64,000 bases of DNA from Bacillota bacterium (GCA_023392615.1 JAEVYT010000002.1:372001-436000); one strand, 5' to 3'; shown: positions 54,593-63,823, counted from the stretch's first letter. A program made the numbers and translations. Notes: generated by a model not told the origin, from the sequence alone.

Positions 54593-55223
54593 GAGTACAA
54601 TGTTACTTTATTTGGTTACTGACCGTACCTGGCTTGGTGAGAATAAATTGGAAAACCAGGTAGAGCAATGTGTAAAAGCAGGGGCTACCTTTGTGCAATT
54701 AAGAGAAAAGGATCTTGACTTTGATCACTTTGTAGATGAGGGTCTTAAGATAAAAGAGATTACGGATCGCTATCAGGTTCCTTTTGTGATCAATGATAAT
54801 ATTGAAGTGGCGTTGGCGGTTAATGCGGATGGTGTTCATGTCGGACAAAGTGATATGAATGCTAAGGACGTTCGATCCTTGCTAGGACCGGATAAAATCC
54901 TGGGTGTATCGGCGAGAACGGTGGAGCAAGCATTGCTTGCGCAAAGTCAGGGTGCAGATTATATCGGCGTCGGTGCGGTGTTCTCCACTACGACTAAAAA
55001 TGATGCAGATGATGTAAGTTTTGAAGAGGTGAAAGCGATTTGTGAAGCGGTTACTATTCCGGTGGTAGCAATCGGTGGAATCAATGAACATAATATCCTT
55101 CAACTGAAGGGCTGTGGTGTTGACGGTGTTGCGGTTATTTCTGCAATCCTTGCGAAACCAGATATCGAAAAAGCTACGAAGGAACTGCGTGAACTTTCTT
55201 CACAAATGATTAAGCAGGGATAG
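54567..55223 (+). CDS. thiE: Thiamine phosphate synthase
   Basis: ThiE joins HMP-pyrophosphate and thiazole phosphate to give thiamine phosphate. The up-to-218-residue TIM barrel has LYLVTDRTWL, FVQLREKDLDF, VPFVINDNIEVALAVNADGVHVGQSDM and IGVGAVFSTTTKND. The gene overlaps thiM by 26 bp. The exact start is uncertain: ATG 54567 lies close to AAAGG, TTG 54579 and ATG 54600 are alternatives. Confidence 0.95.
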   Translation: MVEKLRLDKSTMLLYLVTDRTWLGENKLENQVEQCVKAGATFVQLREKDLDFDHFVDEGLKIKEITDRYQVPFVINDNIEVALAVNADGVHVGQSDMNAKDVRSLLGPDKILGVSARTVEQALLAQSQGADYIGVGAVFSTTTKNDADDVSFEEVKAICEAVTIPVVAIGGINEHNILQLKGCGVDGVAVISAILAKPDIEKATKELRELSSQMIKQG

Positions 55224-55241
55224 GTTTTGCTTATAAGACAT

Positions 55242-55495
55242 TTGAGGAGTCATTTGCTTAAGTGAAGCGTGTTGTATTTCTTGTCCTGCGAAACATATCT
55301 CATCTGCAACACGCTCCCGCTTGGATGAAGTACGTAGTGGTACATAAGGTCATAAAAGACATGACCTAAGTACCAACGACTTCATACAGTTGCAAATGAT
55401 GATATGTTAGGCATGATAAGAAAGCGATACAGAGAGAATAGGCAAATGACTCCGCCAAGAGACTGAAAAAATAAACCTATCTGGGGAGCAAGACG
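55242..55495. repeat. Large hairpin element 3, tandem copy A
   Basis: A unit of about 254 bp folds as one long imperfect hairpin: GGAGTCATTTGCTTA at its start pairs with the GCAAATGACTCC block near 55442-55453. Inside it, CATCTGCAAC pairs around GTTGCAAATGATG. The apical 88-bp core (55306-55393) carries GGATGAAGTACGTAGTGGTAC against GTACCAACGACTTCATAC, with an unpaired CGCTCCCGCTT on one side. Non-coding, between thiE and thiD. Confidence 0.85.
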
Positions 55496-55751
55496 TTGAG
55501 GAGTCATTTGCTTATGTGAAGTGTGTTGTATTTCTTGTCCTGCGAAAACATATCTCATCTGCAACACGCTCCCGCTTGGATGAAGTACGTAGTGGTACAT
55601 AAGGTTATAAAAGACATGACCTAAGTACCAACGACTTCATACAGTTGCAAATGATGATATGTTAGGCATGACAAGAAAGCGATACAGAGAGAATAAGCAA
55701 ATGACTCCGCCAAGATATGGAGAAAATAAACCTATCTGGGGAGCAAGACAT
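55496..55751. repeat. Large hairpin element 4, tandem copy B
   Basis: A nearly perfect second copy of the preceding unit with a period of 254-256 bp; its 88-bp core lies at 55561-55648. A partial third start (TTGAGGAGTCATTTGCTTA) follows at 55752-55770. The differences are a few substitutions and small indels, so the duplication is recent. Confidence 0.85.
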
Positions 55752-55798
55752 TTGAGGAGTCATTTGCTTAAGTGTAAATAAAGAAATGAGGTGTATCT

Positions 55799-56578
55799 AT
55801 GAAAAAGGTATTGACGATAGCTGGTTCAGACTGTAGTGGCGGAGCCGGAATACAAGCAGATATCAAGACGATGACCGCGCACCGAATCTATGCGATGAGC
55901 GCTATCACAGCGCTGACTGCTCAAAACACAACCGGTGTGTACGGGGTGTTTGAAGCATCACCGGAATTCGTAGCACAGCAGCTAGATTGTATTTTTACGG
56001 ATATTTTTCCGGATGCGGTGAAGATTGGCATGGTATCCAATAGTAAGATTATTGAAGTAATTGTTGAAAAGCTAAAGCAATATAATGCAAAGAACATTGT
56101 GGTAGATCCTGTCATGGTTTCCACGAGCGGAAGTAAATTACTGAGTGATGAGGCTATGAATGCTGTTATTACCAAACTGCTTCCTATTGCAGATATCATC
56201 ACTCCGAATATCCCTGAGGCAGAAGCGCTTACCGATATCAAAGTTGAAACAACACAGGATATGCTTGTGGCAGCAGAGAAAATCTCATCAATGTTAAAGG
56301 GTAGTATCTTGATTAAGGGTGGTCACCTTACCGATACCGCGGATGACTTGTTATATGCGAATGGTCAGCCTTACTGGGTGAAGGGGGAGCGAATTAACAA
56401 TCCGAATACTCATGGAACCGGATGTACATTATCTTCTGCAATCGCTTGCAGCCTTGCCAATGGATTTTCGGTGGAACAGAGTGTTAAAAATGCAAAGGCA
56501 TATATAACAGGAGCTCTTAAAGATGGTCTCGATCTGGGTCAGGGTAGCGGACCGCTGAATCACTGTTATAATATATAA
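55799..56578 (+). CDS. thiD: Hydroxymethylpyrimidine/phosphomethylpyrimidine kinase
   Basis: ThiD phosphorylates HMP twice. The 259-residue ribokinase-fold protein has AGSDCSGGAGIQADIKT at the N-terminus, VDPVMVSTSGSKLL, ITPNIPEAEAL and NTHGTGCTLSSAIA with the catalytic anion hole. It is the last salvage gene of the operon but lies 575 bp beyond thiE, after two large hairpin repeats. Whether transcription runs through, or it has its own promoter, is not clear. Confidence 0.95.
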   Translation: MKKVLTIAGSDCSGGAGIQADIKTMTAHRIYAMSAITALTAQNTTGVYGVFEASPEFVAQQLDCIFTDIFPDAVKIGMVSNSKIIEVIVEKLKQYNAKNIVVDPVMVSTSGSKLLSDEAMNAVITKLLPIADIITPNIPEAEALTDIKVETTQDMLVAAEKISSMLKGSILIKGGHLTDTADDLLYANGQPYWVKGERINNPNTHGTGCTLSSAIACSLANGFSVEQSVKNAKAYITGALKDGLDLGQGSGPLNHCYNI

Positions 56579-57270
56579 TAACGAATAGTTCTGAAAAATT
56601 TTTAAAGTGAAACATAATTTTATCGGCAATGTCCTCTCATATGAGAAAAAGTTGTAAATCGCAATATTGTAATGATGTTGTGACAAGGATAACAACTGGG
56701 ATGATTGTAGCTAAAAGAGTGTTTCATTTTTTTGTTTATTTGGATAAGGATCAGTAGACTTCGATTTTAAATTATAATTTCGAACATATAAAATAAGTGA
56801 GAAAAATGGTATAATTCTGTGATAAAAACAATTCTTAAGGGGTTCAATCACTTTCTTAATGCATGGAAATCACTCTGATGCAGTTACAATGATATATGAA
56901 GCGCATTATGTTCTTCCTAAACCTTAACAATATTCTCAACTTGATGAAGAATGTGAGAGTGTCATTATTAAAAATATTAAAAAGTATAAGTGAAGTGGTA
57001 CTATTCAATTATTCATCGAAACCGCATCAGAATCCGTACTTATTGAATCCGTCCATAGCACAATATTCATGAGCAGTCCGCTTTTCACGTTCGAGTTGCT
57101 TTTCAATTCCCTGAATGGTATTATATTTAAGGATTCCTTCACTTATTATTGGTAATAATGAGAATAATTTCAACAGAGTTGGTAACAGTGTTTGATGATA
57201 GTAAGTCATACAAGGATATCCTATTATGAACATTTTTGTTTATAGTAATAAAAGATTTAAGGAGAGCATT
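56579..57270. other. Gap with possible gene remnant
   Basis: No intact gene. In the plus strand at 56859-56993, an ATG frame of 44 codons is interrupted by one TAA at 56925-56927 and holds protein-like segments (HGNHSDAVTMIYEAHYVLPKP and QLDEECESVIIKNIKKYK). This may be a decayed gene. A 68-codon frame on the minus strand (57027-57233) has no ribosome binding site. Neither is convincing. Confidence 0.3.
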
Positions 57271-59631
57271 ATGGACATTTTAAAGCAGATTAAAGAAGAA
57301 TTAGGGATTCGCTTAGAGCAGGTCGAGGCGACCGTAAAGCTGATTGATGAGGGTAATACCATTCCATTTATTGCGAGATACCGAAAAGAAGTAACAGGAT
57401 CACTAGATGATGAGCAATTAAGAAATCTGCATGAAAGATTGCAGTATTTAAGAAATTTAGAAGACAAAAAGACTCAAGTATTAAACAGCATAGAAGAACA
57501 GGGAAAATTAACAGAAGAATTAAAGGCTCAGATACTTGCTGCATCAACTCTGGTTGTGGTGGAAGATTTGTATCGTCCATATCGACCAAAGAGAAGAACC
57601 AGAGCAACGATAGCGAAGGAAAAAGGATTGGAAGGGCTTGCTTCCATCATTCTTGCACAGGAGATTAATGAACCGATAGAACACGCTGCTCAGGAATATA
57701 TCTCTGAGGAGAAAGAGGTTCGAACCGTAGAAGAAGCTATCGCAGGAGCGAAGGATATCATAGCCGAAGATATATCGGATAATGCAGATCATAGAAGCTA
57801 TATTCGTGAGGTAACGATGAAGGAGGGAACCCTTACTTCTGTTGCTAAGAACGAGAAACAGGAGTCTGTTTATGAGATGTATTATAACTTCCAAGAAGGG
57901 ATCGAAAAGGTAGCGGGGCACAGAATTCTCGCAATTAACCGTGGTGAGAATGAGAAAATTCTTACAGTAAAGATTATTGCTCCGGAAGAAAGAATTCAAC
58001 GATATCTCGAAAAGAAAGTAATAGTCAAGGAAAATGAATTTACATCAGATATATTAAGATCAACAATCGAAGATAGTTATAAGAGATTAATTGCACCGGC
58101 GATCGAACGTGAAATTCGTAGTGATTTAACGGAAAAGGCTGAGGACGGCGCAATAAAGGTGTTTGGTAAGAATTTGGTACAGCTTTTAATGCAGCCTCCG
58201 ATTGCGGGTCAGGTTGTACTTGGTTGGGATCCTGCATTCCGTACCGGTTGTAAACTTGCAGTTGTAGATCCTACCGGTAAAGTATTGGATACCATAGTTA
58301 TTTATCCGACAGCTCCTCAGAATAAGGTGGAGGAAGCAAAGGTAGTATTAAAGAAATTAATAGAGAAATATAATATTACTTTGATTTCGGTAGGTAACGG
58401 TACCGCTTCCAGAGAATCTGAGCAGGTAATTGTTGATTTGTTAAAGGAATTGCATCGTCCGTTAAAATATATCATAGTAAATGAAGCGGGTGCCTCTGTT
58501 TATTCTGCAAGTAAACTTGCAACGGAGGAGTTCCCGAACTTTGATGTAGGTCAAAGAAGTGCCGCTTCCATTGCAAGAAGACTTCAGGATCCTCTTGCGG
58601 AATTAGTTAAAATCGATCCGCAATCAATCGGTGTGGGACAATACCAGCATGATATGAACCAGAAAAAGCTGGGAGAAGTTCTCTCCGGTGTGGTTGAGGA
58701 TTGTGTGAATAAAGTTGGAGTTGATCTCAACACAGCATCTGTCTCACTACTGGAACATGTATCCGGAGTAAGTAAGGTGATTGCAAAGAATATAGTTGCT
58801 TACCGAGAAGCAAATGGCAGATTTAAAACACGTAATGAGTTGTTGAAGGTACCAAAACTCGGACCTAAGGCATTTGAACAGTGTGCCGGCTTTATGAGAA
58901 TTCAAGGTGGAGATAATCCACTCGATGCAACCGGTGTTCATCCGGAATCCTATGAAGCAACTCAGGCGCTTCTTCAAAAATTAAACCTTACCCTTGAGGA
59001 TGTGAAAGAGATTCAAGCTAAGGCATTAAAGCAAAAGGGTCAGCAAGAAGTGAAAAAGGCAGAACCAAAAGCACCAAAGAAACCGGACAAGAAGATGATT
59101 ATGGTAAAGAATCAGAATACGGCATTTGCAAAAGCTCTTGCAGCAGCAGTTGGTCAAGGTGGAGTTGTGGCTCAAGAGGAACAGTCAAAGCAAGAAGTTG
59201 TACAAGCTACAGCAGTATCTACAACGGAAGATATTATAACCATCGGCAAACATATTAAAGATAAGAATAAACTGGCTTCTGAATTGGGGGTTGGTGAGAT
59301 TACGTTAACTGATATCATAAAGGAGCTTGAAAAGCCAGGACGAGATCCTCGAGATGAGATGCCAAAGCCAATTTTACGAACCGATGTCCTTGATATGAAG
59401 GATTTAACAGAGGGTATGATTCTTAAGGGAACTGTTCGTAATGTTATTGATTTTGGTGCATTTGTAGATATTGGTGTTCATCAGGATGGTTTGGTTCATA
59501 TTTCCCAACTTTCTGATAAAAAGTTTGTAAAGCATCCGTTGGATGTGGTAAGTGTTGGTGACATCGTTGAAGTAAAGGTTATGACTGTGGATTTAGCAAA
59601 GAAGAGAATACAGCTTACTATGAGGCTGTAA
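57271..59631 (+). CDS. tex: Tex family RNA-binding transcription accessory protein
   Basis: ATG 57271 follows AAGGAGAGC and gives 786 residues beginning MDILKQIKEELGIRLEQVEAT. Domains in order are the Tex N-terminal helical domain, the YqgF-like fold (GWDPAFRTGCKLAVVD near 325), the helix-hairpin-helix region (VSKVIAKNIVAYREANGRF near 510) and a C-terminal S1 domain (GMILKGTVRNVIDFGAFVDIG near 710). Between HhH and S1 lies an unusual lysine/alanine/glutamine-rich insert of about 90 residues (about 595-685). Tex affects transcription and toxin expression in pathogens. Confidence 0.95.
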   Translation: MDILKQIKEELGIRLEQVEATVKLIDEGNTIPFIARYRKEVTGSLDDEQLRNLHERLQYLRNLEDKKTQVLNSIEEQGKLTEELKAQILAASTLVVVEDLYRPYRPKRRTRATIAKEKGLEGLASIILAQEINEPIEHAAQEYISEEKEVRTVEEAIAGAKDIIAEDISDNADHRSYIREVTMKEGTLTSVAKNEKQESVYEMYYNFQEGIEKVAGHRILAINRGENEKILTVKIIAPEERIQRYLEKKVIVKENEFTSDILRSTIEDSYKRLIAPAIEREIRSDLTEKAEDGAIKVFGKNLVQLLMQPPIAGQVVLGWDPAFRTGCKLAVVDPTGKVLDTIVIYPTAPQNKVEEAKVVLKKLIEKYNITLISVGNGTASRESEQVIVDLLKELHRPLKYIIVNEAGASVYSASKLATEEFPNFDVGQRSAASIARRLQDPLAELVKIDPQSIGVGQYQHDMNQKKLGEVLSGVVEDCVNKVGVDLNTASVSLLEHVSGVSKVIAKNIVAYREANGRFKTRNELLKVPKLGPKAFEQCAGFMRIQGGDNPLDATGVHPESYEATQALLQKLNLTLEDVKEIQAKALKQKGQQEVKKAEPKAPKKPDKKMIMVKNQNTAFAKALAAAVGQGGVVAQEEQSKQEVVQATAVSTTEDIITIGKHIKDKNKLASELGVGEITLTDIIKELEKPGRDPRDEMPKPILRTDVLDMKDLTEGMILKGTVRNVIDFGAFVDIGVHQDGLVHISQLSDKKFVKHPLDVVSVGDIVEVKVMTVDLAKKRIQLTMRL

Positions 59632-59875
59632 ATAAAATCTGATGCTATAACGTGAAATAATTCAGAGGGATGGATTGGCATACAATAAAATGAAATCAAG
59701 ATCTGGTATAATATCTTCAGAGTGACAATTGTTACCAGAATATGTGGGCGGCTGTTACAATGAAGATATTATATAAATACAGAGATTATAGAAAAATTGT
59801 ATCAATGCTTCTTTGTATACTAAGTGTTTGTTTCAAATTTGCAATTTTAAACCCTTTAGGAAGGAAAGATACATA

Positions 59876-60628
59876 ATGAACTTTCTTTTATTATTAGTAA
59901 TGACGTTGAGCTTATTAAGTATCTTATATTATGGAATCATAATAATATATGCCGGTTTTGGAACCTCATTTTCGCTCTTTTGGCTTATCATGGGAGTGAT
60001 CGGATTTGGCGTTAGTGACGGAATATTTTTTATGATAGAACACGATATCACCTTAATACCGGCATTTCGCATGCTGGTATTAGCATTGTTTACTCTTGGT
60101 TTTGTTATGATTATTGTAATAGAGGTGATTTTGATTTACCACTCAAAAAAAAGTGGCAGGAAAGATTTGGATTATATTATAATACTTGGTGCTCAGGTGC
60201 GAGGAACAAAAATCACTAGATCGCTGAAAAGGAGACTGGATACAGCACTTTATTATCTCAAAGACAATCCGAATACAATAGTGATTGCATCAGGTGGTCA
60301 GGGTAAGAATGAAGCGATATCAGAAGCTGAGGCGATGATGGGGTATTTGTGTGAACATGGGATATTAAAAAATAGAATTTTGAAAGAGGAGCGCTCCCGC
60401 AATACCTTCGAAAACGTCCTTTATAGCAAAGCCCTTGTAAATCCGGATTCTTCTGTCGGGATAGTAACAAATGGTTTTCATTTATATCGTTCCATGAGAC
60501 TGGCGAAAAAGCAGGAGCTGGGGGAAGTATATGGAATTGCAGCACCTACGGATAAAATCCTTGCGGTAAATTATTATATAAGAGAAGCAATTGGTGTTCT
60601 TAAGGACAAGATGGTTGGGAATATATAA
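59876..60628 (+). CDS. YdcF-family (DUF218) membrane protein
   Basis: ATG 59876 follows AGGAAGGAAAG and gives 250 residues. Three membrane helices at about 1-20, 30-50 and 65-90 are followed by a DUF218/YdcF domain (DYIIILGAQVRGTKITRSLKRRLD, VIASGGQGKNEAISEAEAM, SRNTFENVLYSKALV, GIVTNGFHLYRSMRLAKK). The family binds SAM or acts in envelope biogenesis in some bacteria; the reaction is not established. Confidence 0.9.
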   Translation: MNFLLLLVMTLSLLSILYYGIIIIYAGFGTSFSLFWLIMGVIGFGVSDGIFFMIEHDITLIPAFRMLVLALFTLGFVMIIVIEVILIYHSKKSGRKDLDYIIILGAQVRGTKITRSLKRRLDTALYYLKDNPNTIVIASGGQGKNEAISEAEAMMGYLCEHGILKNRILKEERSRNTFENVLYSKALVNPDSSVGIVTNGFHLYRSMRLAKKQELGEVYGIAAPTDKILAVNYYIREAIGVLKDKMVGNI

Positions 60629-60650
60629 TAAAAAATATTAAGTAAACACC

Positions 60651-60679
60651 TTGACAATGCATTGATTCTGTTGTAATAT
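60651..60679 (+). promoter_or_regulatory. Promoter of the ribU transcript
   Basis: TTGACA (60651-60656), 17 bp, TAATAT (60674-60679), about 30 bp before the FMN riboswitch. Confidence 0.85.
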
Positions 60680-60704
60680 CTACTCGTAAAAATGAATAAA
60701 GGTA

Positions 60705-60832
60705 ATTCTTCGGGGCAGGGTGTAATTCCCTACCGGCGGTATAGTCCGCGACTCAGATATGATTGTTAAATCATTGAAGATTGATTTGGTGAGATTCCAA
60801 AACCGACAGTAAAGTCTGGATGAGAGAAGAAA
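60705..60832 (+). promoter_or_regulatory. FMN riboswitch (RFN element)
   Basis: Conserved RFN blocks occur in order: CTTCGGGGCAGGGTG, AATTCCCTACCGGCGGT, AGTCCGCGA, GGTGAGATTCC, CCGACAGT, AAGTCTGGATGAGAGAAG. FMN binding should favour the terminator just downstream and shut off riboflavin import. Confidence 0.96.
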
Positions 60833-60857
60833 GCAGAGATAAATGATAAATTCAATG

Positions 60858-60893
60858 CCCCGATTTTAAGTATTTAAAATCGGGGATTTTTTT
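60858..60893 (+). terminator. FMN riboswitch terminator
   Basis: CCCCGATTTTAA and TTAAAATCGGGG form a 12-bp stem with a GTAT loop, then ATTTTTTT. Confidence 0.95.
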
Positions 60894-60941
60894 CTGCAAC
60901 GACCCAAAGTTTTCCCTTTGCAATGAAAAGGAGAGAAGTTT

Positions 60942-61589
60942 ATGAGTATCAATACGTATTTACAAAAGGATCAAAAGAACGACAAGGTAAAATTATTATC
61001 ACCAAGAGGATTAACGGTGATATCGGTGCTTTCGGCAATCGCCGTAGTATTAATGATGTTTTCTATACCACTTTGGTTTGCACCGAATTTTTATAAAATC
61101 GATTTAAGCGAAGTACCGATATTAATCGGAGCATTTACACTTGGACCGATTGCGGGAATTGTAATTGAGTTTATCAAAATATTATTAAATCTGTTTCTTA
61201 AGGGCACGGATACAGCATTTGTCGGTGAAATCGCTAACTTTATTCTGGGGTGTTCCTTGGTGATTCCAAGTGCTGTAATATATCACAGAGCAAAAAATAT
61301 CAAGTCAGCAATTGTGGGCATGGTTGTTGGAACCATCTGTTTTGTGATAGTAGGAAGTTTGTTAAATGCCTATGTACTTTTACCAACCTACGCTAAGATT
61401 TATGGTATGCCGCTAGACAAGTTAGTGGCGATGGGAACCGCAGTAAACCCGAGAATTACGAGCCTAAATACATTTGTTTTGTTTGCGGTTGCACCGTTTA
61501 ATTTCATAAAGGGTGTTATTGCCTCAGTATTAACAGGATTGCTATATAAAAGAGTGAGTCCGGTCATAAAAGGTTTTCATAGAAATTAA
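60942..61589 (+). CDS. ribU: Riboflavin ECF transporter S component
   Basis: The 215-residue protein has about six membrane helices in the arrangement of ECF S components (LTVISVLSAIAVVLMMFSIP, then FYKIDLSEVPILIGAFTLGP, a region typical of RibU substrate binding). It is under an FMN riboswitch, which supports riboflavin as substrate. The energising module (EcfA, EcfA', EcfT) is elsewhere. Confidence 0.94.
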   Translation: MSINTYLQKDQKNDKVKLLSPRGLTVISVLSAIAVVLMMFSIPLWFAPNFYKIDLSEVPILIGAFTLGPIAGIVIEFIKILLNLFLKGTDTAFVGEIANFILGCSLVIPSAVIYHRAKNIKSAIVGMVVGTICFVIVGSLLNAYVLLPTYAKIYGMPLDKLVAMGTAVNPRITSLNTFVLFAVAPFNFIKGVIASVLTGLLYKRVSPVIKGFHRN

Positions 61590-61614
61590 TCAATCAATTA
61601 ATTAATCAAATAGG

Positions 61615-61660
61615 GATAGAGCTTCTTTTGGTACAAATCAAAGAAGCTCTATCTTTTTTT
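61615..61660 (+). terminator. Terminator of ribU
   Basis: GATAGAGCTTCTTTT pairs with AAAGAAGCTCTATC, followed by TTTTTTT. Confidence 0.95.
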
Positions 61661-61764
61661 ATACACTTCTGATATAATGGTTGCGATTAATCTTGTTGCT
61701 ATAAATTGGGACAAGTGGTTGTGTGAATAACTGGCTAAAACAGAAGAATAGAAGTTGAGGAAAT

Positions 61765-62193
61765 ATGATGTTAATAGAGAGTTTTAGTGCAAAGGATACA
61801 TTTGATATCGGATATCAATTAGGACTTAAGGCAAAACAAGGAGATGTATATTGCCTGGGAGGAGATTTAGGAGTCGGGAAGACGGTATTTACCCAGGGCT
61901 TTGCCAAAGGGCTTGGAATAGAAGAGGCAGTAAACAGCCCTACCTTTACGATTGTTCAGGAATATGAAGGAAAACGAATGCCGTTTTATCATTTTGACGT
62001 ATACCGGATAGCAGATATCGATGAGATGGATGAGATTGGATATGAGGATTATTTTTACGGGGATGGGGTTTGTCTGATTGAATGGGCCGGGTTAGTTGAG
62101 GAAATCCTGCCAAAGAATAGAACAGAAATCACGATAAAGAAGGATCTTGAGAAAGGCTTTGATTATCGTGTGATTACAGTGGATGAGAATTAG
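61765..62193 (+). CDS. tsaE: tRNA threonylcarbamoyladenosine synthesis ATPase TsaE
   Basis: TsaE is the ATPase of the t6A37 tRNA modification complex with TsaB and TsaD. The 142-residue protein has Walker A GDLGVGKT at 33-40, then NSPTFTIVQEYEG and FYHFDVYRIADIDE. It is the first gene of tsaE-tsaB-rimI, a standard order in Firmicutes. tsaD is not in the window. Confidence 0.96.
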   Translation: MMLIESFSAKDTFDIGYQLGLKAKQGDVYCLGGDLGVGKTVFTQGFAKGLGIEEAVNSPTFTIVQEYEGKRMPFYHFDVYRIADIDEMDEIGYEDYFYGDGVCLIEWAGLVEEILPKNRTEITIKKDLEKGFDYRVITVDEN

Positions 62194-62220
62194 ATTGTAG
62201 GATAGAGAGGAAGTACGGAT

Positions 62221-62934
62221 ATGATGTTATTAGCGTTAGACAGCTCGGGCTTGGTTGCAACCGTGGCGATTGTATCGGAGGATGCGATGCTTGCGGAATA
62301 TACAGTGAATTATAAAAAGACACATTCTCAAACGTTACTACCGATGCTTGATGAGATTGTTAAGATGGTGGAGATAGAGTTATCTGATATTGATGCAATA
62401 GCAGTTGCAGCAGGTCCGGGGTCATTTACTGGACTTAGAATTGGTTCGGCTACCGCAAAGGGATTAGGGCTTGCATTAAATAAACCGATTGTTGAGGTTC
62501 CTACTCTGGATGGACTCGCATATAACTTATACGGTACGAACAAGTTAATCTGTCCGATGATGGATGCAAGAAGAAATCAGGTTTATTCCGGTCTCTACGA
62601 GTTTGATGGTGAAGAATTTATGGTGGTAAAGGAACAAGTTGCCCTTGGTGTTGATGAGATACTAGAGGAAGTGAATAAGCTTGGTAGGGATGTAATATTC
62701 TTAGGAGACGGTGTTCCAGTTTATATGGATATGATCAAGGAGCAGACAAAGGTGAAGTATGAGTTTGCCCCACAACATATGAATCGACAAAGAGCAGGAG
62801 CTGTCGGAACGCTTGGTATGAAATATTATCAGAATAATCAGGTTGTATCAGCGATAGAGCATGAGCCGGTTTATCTGCGGTTATCTCAGGCAGAGAGGGA
62901 GCGTGCAGAAAGGAATAAGGATGCTGATTCGTAG
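62221..62934 (+). CDS. tsaB: tRNA threonylcarbamoyladenosine synthesis protein TsaB
   Basis: TsaB is the inactive homolog that forms the core heterodimer with TsaD in t6A synthesis. The 237-residue protein has LLALDSSGLVATVAIV, KKTHSQTLLPMLDEIV and VAAGPGSFTGLRIGSATAKGL. It overlaps the rimI start. Confidence 0.95.
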   Translation: MMLLALDSSGLVATVAIVSEDAMLAEYTVNYKKTHSQTLLPMLDEIVKMVEIELSDIDAIAVAAGPGSFTGLRIGSATAKGLGLALNKPIVEVPTLDGLAYNLYGTNKLICPMMDARRNQVYSGLYEFDGEEFMVVKEQVALGVDEILEEVNKLGRDVIFLGDGVPVYMDMIKEQTKVKYEFAPQHMNRQRAGAVGTLGMKYYQNNQVVSAIEHEPVYLRLSQAERERAERNKDADS

Positions 62935-63361
62935 TATGGAGGAATCCGATCTAGAAGAAGTGTATGCCATAGAGCAGGATACATTTTCTGATCCTTGGAG
63001 CAAAGAGGATTTTCAAAACGTACTAAGGGATGAGAATAATGAATATCTAGTCGTAATATTGGAAGGTCATGTAATTGGATACTGTGGTTATTGGGGAGTT
63101 GCCGGTGAAGGTGATGTCTATAATGTAGCAGTGAAACACGATCATAGAGGACAAAAAATTGGGTACTTAATGTTAAGTGAGCTCTTGAACATTGCAAAAA
63201 GTAGGGGGATTACCGCTCTCACTCTCGAGGTGAGGAGCTCCAATGAGTCGGCGATCCGATTGTACCGCTCGTTGGGTTTTGAGCAAACAGCCATTCGTAA
63301 GGATTTCTATACGAAGCCCAAGGAAGATGCTATAATTATGTGGTTGCATGACATACAGTAA
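62921..63361 (+). CDS. rimI: Ribosomal protein-alanine acetyltransferase RimI
   Basis: ATG 62921 lies after AAAGGA inside the end of tsaB and gives 146 residues. It is a GNAT enzyme: MEESDLEEVYAIEQDTFSDPWS, VYNVAVKHDHRGQKIGYLM with the acetyl-CoA loop RGQKIG, and EVRSSNESAIRLYRSLGFEQ. It acetylates the N-terminus of S18 in other bacteria. Confidence 0.93.
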   Translation: MLIRSMEESDLEEVYAIEQDTFSDPWSKEDFQNVLRDENNEYLVVILEGHVIGYCGYWGVAGEGDVYNVAVKHDHRGQKIGYLMLSELLNIAKSRGITALTLEVRSSNESAIRLYRSLGFEQTAIRKDFYTKPKEDAIIMWLHDIQ

Positions 63362-63438
63362 TTCCCATTGTCAAAATTCGTCGTTTTGAATTATAATAGT
63401 TCTATCAGCGAGGCATTTACACAATGGAGGGTAAAGTT

Positions 63439-63687
63439 GTGAACAAGACAAATAGCGTAAAAATGAATAACGATGCTCCGCATTATTGCAATTGCTGCGG
63501 GAAGAGCTTTAAGGTCGAAAATGGGATTATGATGGAGGATGCATTTGAAGCGACGAAGGAATGGGGATACTTTTCAGAGCGTGACTTAGAGGTGCATCAT
63601 TTTGTTCTGTGCGAAGAATGCTATGATAAGTTGATTTCACAATTCAAGGTACCTGTTGAGGTCAAGAAAAAAATTGAAGCATTATAA
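63439..63687 (+). CDS. Small zinc-ribbon-like protein of unknown function
   Basis: GTG 63439 follows GGAGGG and gives 82 residues; the ATG at 63424 overlaps that site and is less likely. Two cysteine pairs (CNCC near 24-27 and CEEC near 64-67) suggest a zinc site; HHFVLCEECYDKLISQF is the recognisable end. It lies 77 bp after rimI but ahead of a terminator, so it may join that operon. I recognise no named family. Confidence 0.7.
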   Translation: MNKTNSVKMNNDAPHYCNCCGKSFKVENGIMMEDAFEATKEWGYFSERDLEVHHFVLCEECYDKLISQFKVPVEVKKKIEAL

Positions 63688-63723
63688 TTTCAGAGAACGA
63701 ATATTAATAGGTTAGATATAAGT

Positions 63724-63775
63724 AAGGGGTTGCCACATGATTGTATATCCAGTCATGTAGCAACCCTTTAATTAA
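63724..63775. terminator. Bidirectional terminator
   Basis: AAGGGGTTGCCACATGA pairs with TCATGTAGCAACCCTTT between convergent genes; the minus-strand side also has a T-rich tail. Confidence 0.88.
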
Positions 63776-63823
63776 TAATCAGTGTATATTACAACCGTTG
63801 TAACCTTGTATGAAAGCCAGGAT

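Noticed and set aside
55382..55600. Minus-strand frame in the hairpin repeats
   Set aside because: The frame lies entirely in the tandem hairpin element and is not kept in both copies.
57027..57233. Minus-strand frame of 68 codons upstream of tex
   Set aside because: No ribosome binding site, overlaps the tex leader, and matches nothing I recognise.
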